Assembly: GCA_036557525.1 (NCBI GenBank)
Contig: DATBHH010000081.1
Span: 1-10,152 of the forward strand
Origin: VRUE01 sp036557525
GTDB lineage: Bacteria > Actinomycetota > Thermoleophilia > Solirubrobacterales > 70-9
Direction of reading: 5' to 3'
Length of the DNA stretch: 10,152 nt
The position numbers were made by a program, and so were the translations under genes. Shown piece after piece: positions 6,848-10,152 of this stretch. Every line of letters starts with the position of its first letter. The stretch's first letter is position 1. The notes beneath the pieces are model-generated. The model searched no databases and was not told the DNA's origin. It saw only the letters and a program-made list of their open reading frames with translations.

Positions 6848-8488
6848 ATGGCACGCCGACTCAAGCATTGGGGGTGGGGGTATGAGGACCAGGCGCCGTC
6901 GAGGTCGCAGCTCGAGGAGGCGGCGGCGGGAATCAGGGACCGGCTCGGGCTCGGCGGCGAGGTCGAGGAGCCCGTGCCGCTGGACGAGGTCGAGATCAGG
7001 AGGCCGCGGCTGAAGGCGCCGAGCGGGTTCGGCGACCTCTACAGCCACGACGATTACGAGCGGGTCTCGCACGCGCTCGGAAAGTCCTACGCCGATCTCG
7101 TGCGCGGCTTCCGCGGCGAGTTCGAAAACCCACCCGACCTCGTCGCCCGCCCGCGCGACGAGTCCGAGATCGAGGTCGTGATGAGCTGGTGCGAGGCCGA
7201 GGGGGCGGCGGTGATCCCGTTCGGCGGGGGGACCAGCGTCGTCGGCGGGGTCGAGGGCAGGCTCGGCGACAGACCCTTCGTCAGCCTCGATCTCCGCCGC
7301 TTGGACCGGGTGCTGGAGGTCGATCCCGAGTCGTCGGCGGCGCGAATCCAGGCGGGGGCGACCGGCCCGGGCCTCGAGGACCAGCTCCGCGAGCACGGCC
7401 TCACCCTGCGCCATTTCCCCCAGTCGTTCGAGTACTCGACCCTCGGCGGCTGGATCGCGACCAGGGCCGGCGGACACTTCGCGACCCTCTACACCCACAT
7501 CGACGACCTGGTCGAGTCGGTGCGGGCGATCACCCCGCGCGGGACCTGGGAGAGCAGGCGGCTGCCCGGGTCGGGCGCCGGGCCCTCGCCGGACCGGGCG
7601 CTGATCGGCTCCGAGGGAATCCTCGGGACGATCGCCGAGGCCTGGGTGCGAGTCCGTCCCCGTCCCACCTTCAAGGCATCGTGCGGGGTCGAGTTCGCCG
7701 ACTTCCTCGCCGCCGCCCGGGCGGTCCGCGAGATCTCCCAGGCCGGGCTCTACCCGTCGAACTGCCGCCTGCTCGACGCCCTCGAGGCGGGAACCACCGG
7801 CGCCGGCAGCGGCGACTCGAACCTCCTGATCCTCGGCTTCGAGTCCGCCCACCACCCGGTCGAGGAGCCGATGCGGATCGCGGTCGAGATCGCGAAAGAG
7901 CATGGAGGTGAGCCCGGCATCGCGGACGCGGCCGCGAGCCGGAGCGACCGACCGTCACGATCTGATTCTTCGGGAGGGAGCGAAGGCGGAGCATTTGTTC
8001 GGGGGGACTCCGTCGGCGCCTGGCGGCAGGCCTTTCTCCTCGCGCCATACCTTCGCGACACCTTTGTAGCCTGCGGCGTGCTCTCGGAAACATTCGAGAC
8101 GGCGATCACCTGGGACCGGTTCGAGGAGTTCCACGCGGCGACGATGGATGCGGTCCGCTCGAAGGTCGCCGAGGTATCGCCCGGCGCGCCGCGGGTCAGC
8201 TGCCGCTTCACCCACGTCTATCCCGACGGCCCGGCGCCCTACTTCACGGTGATGGCGCCGGCGGTGCGCGGGGGGGAGGTGGAGCAGTGGGCCGAGATCA
8301 AGCGGGCCGCGGCCGAGGCTGTGATCGAGGGCGGCGGGACGATTACCCACCACCACGCCGTCGGCCGCGACCACCGGCCCTGGTACGACCGCCAGCGCCC
8401 GGGCCCGTTCGCGGCGGCCCTCCGCGCCGCCAAGACCGAGCTCGACCCGGCGGCGATCATGAATCCCGGCGTGCTGATCGACCCGTAG
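6848..8488 (+). CDS. agpS: Alkyldihydroxyacetonephosphate synthase-like FAD enzyme
   Basis: This 546-residue flavoprotein resembles AGPS, which replaces the acyl chain of acyl-DHAP with a fatty alcohol to form the ether bond of alkyl-DHAP. Family landmarks are in the same order as in animal AGPS: WGWGYED (8-14); the FAD-binding PFGGGTSVVGG (124-134); SFEYSTLGGW (193-202) followed by ATRAGG; IGSEGILG (253-260); ETFETAITWDR (414-424); PYFTV (464-468), a candidate for the catalytic tyrosine region; the triple histidine THHHAVGRDH (500-509); and C-terminal LDPAAIMNPGVL. Start choice: ATG 6848 puts the WGWGY motif at the N-terminus as in homologues. A TTG frame from 6797 would start inside a hairpin. 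No strong ribosome-binding site is seen. A 25-30 residue insertion (about 361-388) with unusual codons has no counterpart in animal AGPS. The upstream fatty acyl-CoA reductase would supply the alcohol. Another alcohol or acid substrate within the FAD oxidase family cannot be excluded. Confidence 0.85.
   Translation: MARRLKHWGWGYEDQAPSRSQLEEAAAGIRDRLGLGGEVEEPVPLDEVEIRRPRLKAPSGFGDLYSHDDYERVSHALGKSYADLVRGFRGEFENPPDLVARPRDESEIEVVMSWCEAEGAAVIPFGGGTSVVGGVEGRLGDRPFVSLDLRRLDRVLEVDPESSAARIQAGATGPGLEDQLREHGLTLRHFPQSFEYSTLGGWIATRAGGHFATLYTHIDDLVESVRAITPRGTWESRRLPGSGAGPSPDRALIGSEGILGTIAEAWVRVRPRPTFKASCGVEFADFLAAARAVREISQAGLYPSNCRLLDALEAGTTGAGSGDSNLLILGFESAHHPVEEPMRIAVEIAKEHGGEPGIADAAASRSDRPSRSDSSGGSEGGAFVRGDSVGAWRQAFLLAPYLRDTFVACGVLSETFETAITWDRFEEFHAATMDAVRSKVAEVSPGAPRVSCRFTHVYPDGPAPYFTVMAPAVRGGEVEQWAEIKRAAAEAVIEGGGTITHHHAVGRDHRPWYDRQRPGPFAAALRAAKTELDPAAIMNPGVLIDP
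7949..8002 (+). other. Codon-atypical in-frame insertion within AGPS
   Basis: Codons 368-385 of the AGPS gene encode a Ser/Gly/Arg-rich stretch. Twelve of the 18 codons end in A or T (for example TCT, GAT, TTT, GTT, GGA), whereas third positions in the rest of the gene are almost all G or C. It lies between the GGEPG segment and the conserved APYLRD segment, where animal AGPS has only a short connection. It is therefore probably a disordered surface loop gained by insertion, kept in frame. The DNA shares GAGGGAG with the right arm of the palindrome at 6815, too little to claim the same repeat family. Confidence 0.55.
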
Positions 8489-8576
8489 GGAGGGGCCGAG
8501 CGCCCCGCGGCGCTACCCTGTCGCGACGTATCTCCCTTGGCCGGGCGGCACCGTGCATGCCGCGCGACCCCCAGTG
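8489..8576 (+). promoter_or_regulatory. AGPS-ubiA intergenic region
   Basis: This 88-bp gap contains a short GC hairpin just after the AGPS stop (8492-8496 GGGGC with 8502-8506 GCCCC, no T-tract). A TACCCT (8514-8519) resembles an actinobacterial -10 box but has no good -35. If it is used, transcription of ubiA would begin near A8526. There is no Shine-Dalgarno sequence before either candidate ubiA start (GTG 8553, ATG 8577). It is unclear whether ubiA is co-transcribed with AGPS or has its own promoter. Confidence 0.25.
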
Positions 8577-9533
8577 ATGGAAACAATCACCTCGGAACAG
8601 CCGACGATCGCGGTACCCGCGGAGCCCGACACCGCGGCCGACCAGCCGGTCGTGCCGACGCGCACGCCGCTGCGAGCGGCGATCAAGACCGGGAGACCGC
8701 AGGAGTGGGTCAAGAACGTCTTCGTCTTCGCCGGCCTTCTCTTCTCGGGCAAGTTCAACGACCCGCATGCGGTTCTCGAGGCGACGCTCGCCTTCATCTC
8801 CTTCTGCGCGATCTCGAGCGCCGGCTACTTCGTCAACGACCTGGTGGACGTCGAGCTCGATCGCAAGCACCCGAAGAAGAGGTACCGGCCGCTCGCCGCC
8901 GGCGAGCTCTCCGAGAGCGCCGCGAAGACGATCGCCCCGGCTCTCGCGGCGTTCGCGATCGCGCTGGCGTTCGCCACCGTCAACTGGGAAGTCGGCCTGA
9001 TGGTGGTCGGCTACGGCCTCGCTCAGGTCGCGTACAGCCTCGGCCTGAAGCAGATCGTGATCGTCGACGTGATGACGCTGGCCGGCCTCTTCATCCTCCG
9101 CGTCGCCGCCGGCGCCAGCGCCGTCGACGCCCACGCCTCGGAATGGCTGATCCTCTGCACCGGGTTCATCGCCCTCTTCCTCGGGGTCACGAAGCGGCGT
9201 CAGGAGGCGGTCTCCGAGCTTCACCAGGGGACCAGCAGCCGCCCGGTCCTCGAGCATTACTCGCTGCCGTTCCTCGACCAGATGGTCGCCCTCGTCACCA
9301 CCGGGACGATCATCAGCTACTCGATCTACGCTGCGAACTCGCCGCTGATCGGGAGCCAGATGATGTGGACAATCCCGCCGGTCCTCTACTGCATCTTCCG
9401 CTACCTCTACCTGATCTACGATCGCGCCGACGACCGCTCGACGGCGGCGATCATCGTCGAGGACAGGCCTCTGGTAGCCGGCCTCGCGACCTTCGCGGTC
9501 GTCGCCTTCCTCCTCCTCTACGTCTTCAACTAG
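8577..9533 (+). CDS. ubiA: UbiA-family decaprenyl-phosphate phosphoribosyltransferase-like protein
   Basis: This 318-residue multi-pass membrane protein belongs to the UbiA prenyltransferase superfamily. The specific features fit decaprenyl-phosphate phosphoribosyltransferase (DPPR synthase, Rv3806c in M. tuberculosis), which attaches 5-phosphoribose from PRPP to a polyprenyl phosphate for arabinose donor synthesis. Residues 34-49 (AAIKTGRPQEWVKNVF) are the family N-terminus. NDLVDVELD (87-95) is the Asp-rich Mg2+ motif, followed by KRYRPLAAG (101-109). YSLGLKQIVIVDV (153-165) is the second conserved loop. VLEHYS (224-229) and EDRPLV (295-300) are typical C-terminal landmarks. About 8-9 hydrophobic segments are visible. 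The first 30 residues are hydrophilic and poorly conserved, so the start could also be GTG 8553; I chose ATG 8577 with modest confidence. No DprE1/DprE2 partner is in the window, and many bacteria without arabinogalactan carry such proteins, so the exact lipid and sugar are unproven. Confidence 0.85.
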   Translation: METITSEQPTIAVPAEPDTAADQPVVPTRTPLRAAIKTGRPQEWVKNVFVFAGLLFSGKFNDPHAVLEATLAFISFCAISSAGYFVNDLVDVELDRKHPKKRYRPLAAGELSESAAKTIAPALAAFAIALAFATVNWEVGLMVVGYGLAQVAYSLGLKQIVIVDVMTLAGLFILRVAAGASAVDAHASEWLILCTGFIALFLGVTKRRQEAVSELHQGTSSRPVLEHYSLPFLDQMVALVTTGTIISYSIYAANSPLIGSQMMWTIPPVLYCIFRYLYLIYDRADDRSTAAIIVEDRPLVAGLATFAVVAFLLLYVFN

Positions 9534-9550
9534 ACGGGGGCGACCGACGA

Positions 9551-9871
9551 TCAGTCGGGCCGGACCGGCAGGTCGGATCGCAGCTCGACCTTGCCGCCGC
9601 GGTGGTACTGGAGGTCCACCGTCTCGTTCTTGCGGTAGGTGCCGAAAAGGCCCAGGTACATCGCCAGCCAGCGTCCGGTCCCGACCGTCTCCTTGATCAG
9701 CTGCCGGGTGAAGACGATCTCGCCGGCCCGCACGTGGTAGTCGGCTCCCTCGCGCTGTTCGATCCCGTTGACGAACACCGTGTAAGGCGCCTCCGCTCCG
9801 GCCGGGAGCTTGATCCGCCGCCCCGCCGCATAGCTGCCCTTCGGGACCTCGGCCTCCGCCGGCCTGCTCAT
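9551..9871 (-). CDS. Hypothetical small protein (106 aa), function unknown
   Basis: I do not recognise this family. The 106-residue product has no signal peptide and no clear membrane helix. It looks beta-rich: YTVFVNGIEQREGADYHVRAGEIVFTR is organised (residues 30-56) like the short NG...(G)xDY...I.FT units seen in some beta-sandwich and phage-tail proteins. That is only a resemblance. A basic/aromatic middle (WLAMYLGLFGTYRKNE, 68-83) precedes a final strand, VDLQYHR. The start is well supported: GGAGG (9883-9879) lies 7 nt before ATG 9871. The ATG overlaps the TGA of the upstream gene (ATGA, 9871-9868), so the two are translationally coupled and may work together. It converges with ubiA, leaving 17 bp between stops. 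Codon use is as GC-rich as in neighbouring genes, which supports real coding. Confidence 0.72.
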   Translation of the reverse strand: MSRPAEAEVPKGSYAAGRRIKLPAGAEAPYTVFVNGIEQREGADYHVRAGEIVFTRQLIKETVGTGRWLAMYLGLFGTYRKNETVDLQYHRGGKVELRSDLPVRPD

Positions 9872-10143
9872 CCGCTCGCCTCCAGGGCCTCGCGGACGGC
9901 GTCGAACGGTGTGTCGTACTCGGTCGGGTCGAGCTCCTCGCGAGCGACCGCGCCGCGGAACGGGACGAAGGTCCCGTCGCCCCGGAGGTCGACGCCGGCG
10001 ACCGGCTTTCGCAGCAGCCCCCTCCCGGCGAGCTGGAGCCGGGCGTGGACCTGGGCCTCGGGCCCGAAGTCCCTCAGCGCGCTCACCGGCTCGGCCGCCC
10101 CCTCGGCCCTGATCTCGAGCGCCCGCCGTCGCATCGTCGCCAC
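9868..10143 (-). CDS. Hypothetical protein, possibly 5'-truncated by window edge
   Basis: This is an unrecognised protein of at least 85-91 residues. The frame is open to the window end (10152). The visible start candidates are GTG 10143 and ATG 10134, neither with a convincing ribosome-binding site in the available sequence, so the gene may begin outside the window. The product is charged and soluble. It has an Arg-rich N-terminus, a segment around residues 30-62 with alternating hydrophobics (VHARLQLAGRGLL, then FVPFRG), and an acidic C-terminal helix-like tail (PFDAVREALEASG). No motif allows a functional call. Its TGA overlaps the ATG of the 106-residue downstream gene by four bases, marking an operon. 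Confidence 0.6.
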   Translation of the reverse strand: MATMRRRALEIRAEGAAEPVSALRDFGPEAQVHARLQLAGRGLLRKPVAGVDLRGDGTFVPFRGAVAREELDPTEYDTPFDAVREALEASG

Positions 10144-10152
10144 CGCATCGTC

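Noticed and set aside
6848..8488. DprE1 (decaprenylphosphoryl-ribose oxidase) as identity of the FAD enzyme, suggested by the nearby DPPR synthase.
   Set aside because: The N-terminal WGWGYED, SFEYSTLGGW, ETFETAITWDR and HHH motifs are those of AGPS; DprE1 landmarks are absent.

Overview
The window is a high-GC segment of an actinobacterial chromosome. The best guess is class Thermoleophilia (Solirubrobacterales or relatives). Three things point there: the E2-E1 fusion form of 2-oxoglutarate dehydrogenase, which is restricted to Actinomycetota; a decaprenyl-phosphate phosphoribosyltransferase-type UbiA protein; and strongly GC-biased third codon positions. The genus cannot be read from the sequence. 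Almost all of the DNA is coding. I see no tRNA, rRNA, CRISPR array or insertion sequence.

Layout. Positions 1-101 are the end of an aconitase gene (+). Positions 102-316 are non-coding. They hold a strong hairpin and, on the minus strand, a near-consensus promoter followed by four further stems, which suggests an undescribed small RNA of about 157 nt. Positions 317-4686 (minus) are a two-gene operon: a 1348-residue Kgd-type 2-oxoglutarate dehydrogenase and, overlapping its stop codon by one base, a small DUF3817-like membrane protein. A 66-bp divergent control region follows. On the plus strand are a two-domain fatty acyl-CoA reductase of the Marinobacter type (4753-6744), a 97-bp nested palindrome, an alkyl-DHAP synthase-like flavoprotein (6848-8488) and a DPPR-synthase-like UbiA membrane transferase (8577-9533). 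Converging on these is a translationally coupled pair of small unrecognised genes on the minus strand (9551 to about 10143).

How the genes fit together. Aconitase and Kgd are both TCA-cycle enzymes. The Kgd here is unusual because the lipoyl domain and the peripheral-subunit-binding domain sit in the same chain as the E2 and E1 catalytic domains. On the other side of the divergent promoter, the reductase would make fatty alcohol from acyl-CoA. The AGPS-like enzyme would exchange that alcohol for the acyl group of acyl-DHAP to form an ether bond. Together they look like a bacterial counterpart of the eukaryotic FAR-AGPS route to ether lipids. The UbiA protein may act on polyprenyl phosphate for envelope glycans; its link to the ether-lipid pair is only positional.

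The most novel items are the FAR-AGPS pairing, the minus-strand RNA candidate at 105-261, the all-in-one Kgd architecture, the nested palindrome between the reductase and AGPS, and a codon-atypical insertion inside the AGPS gene.
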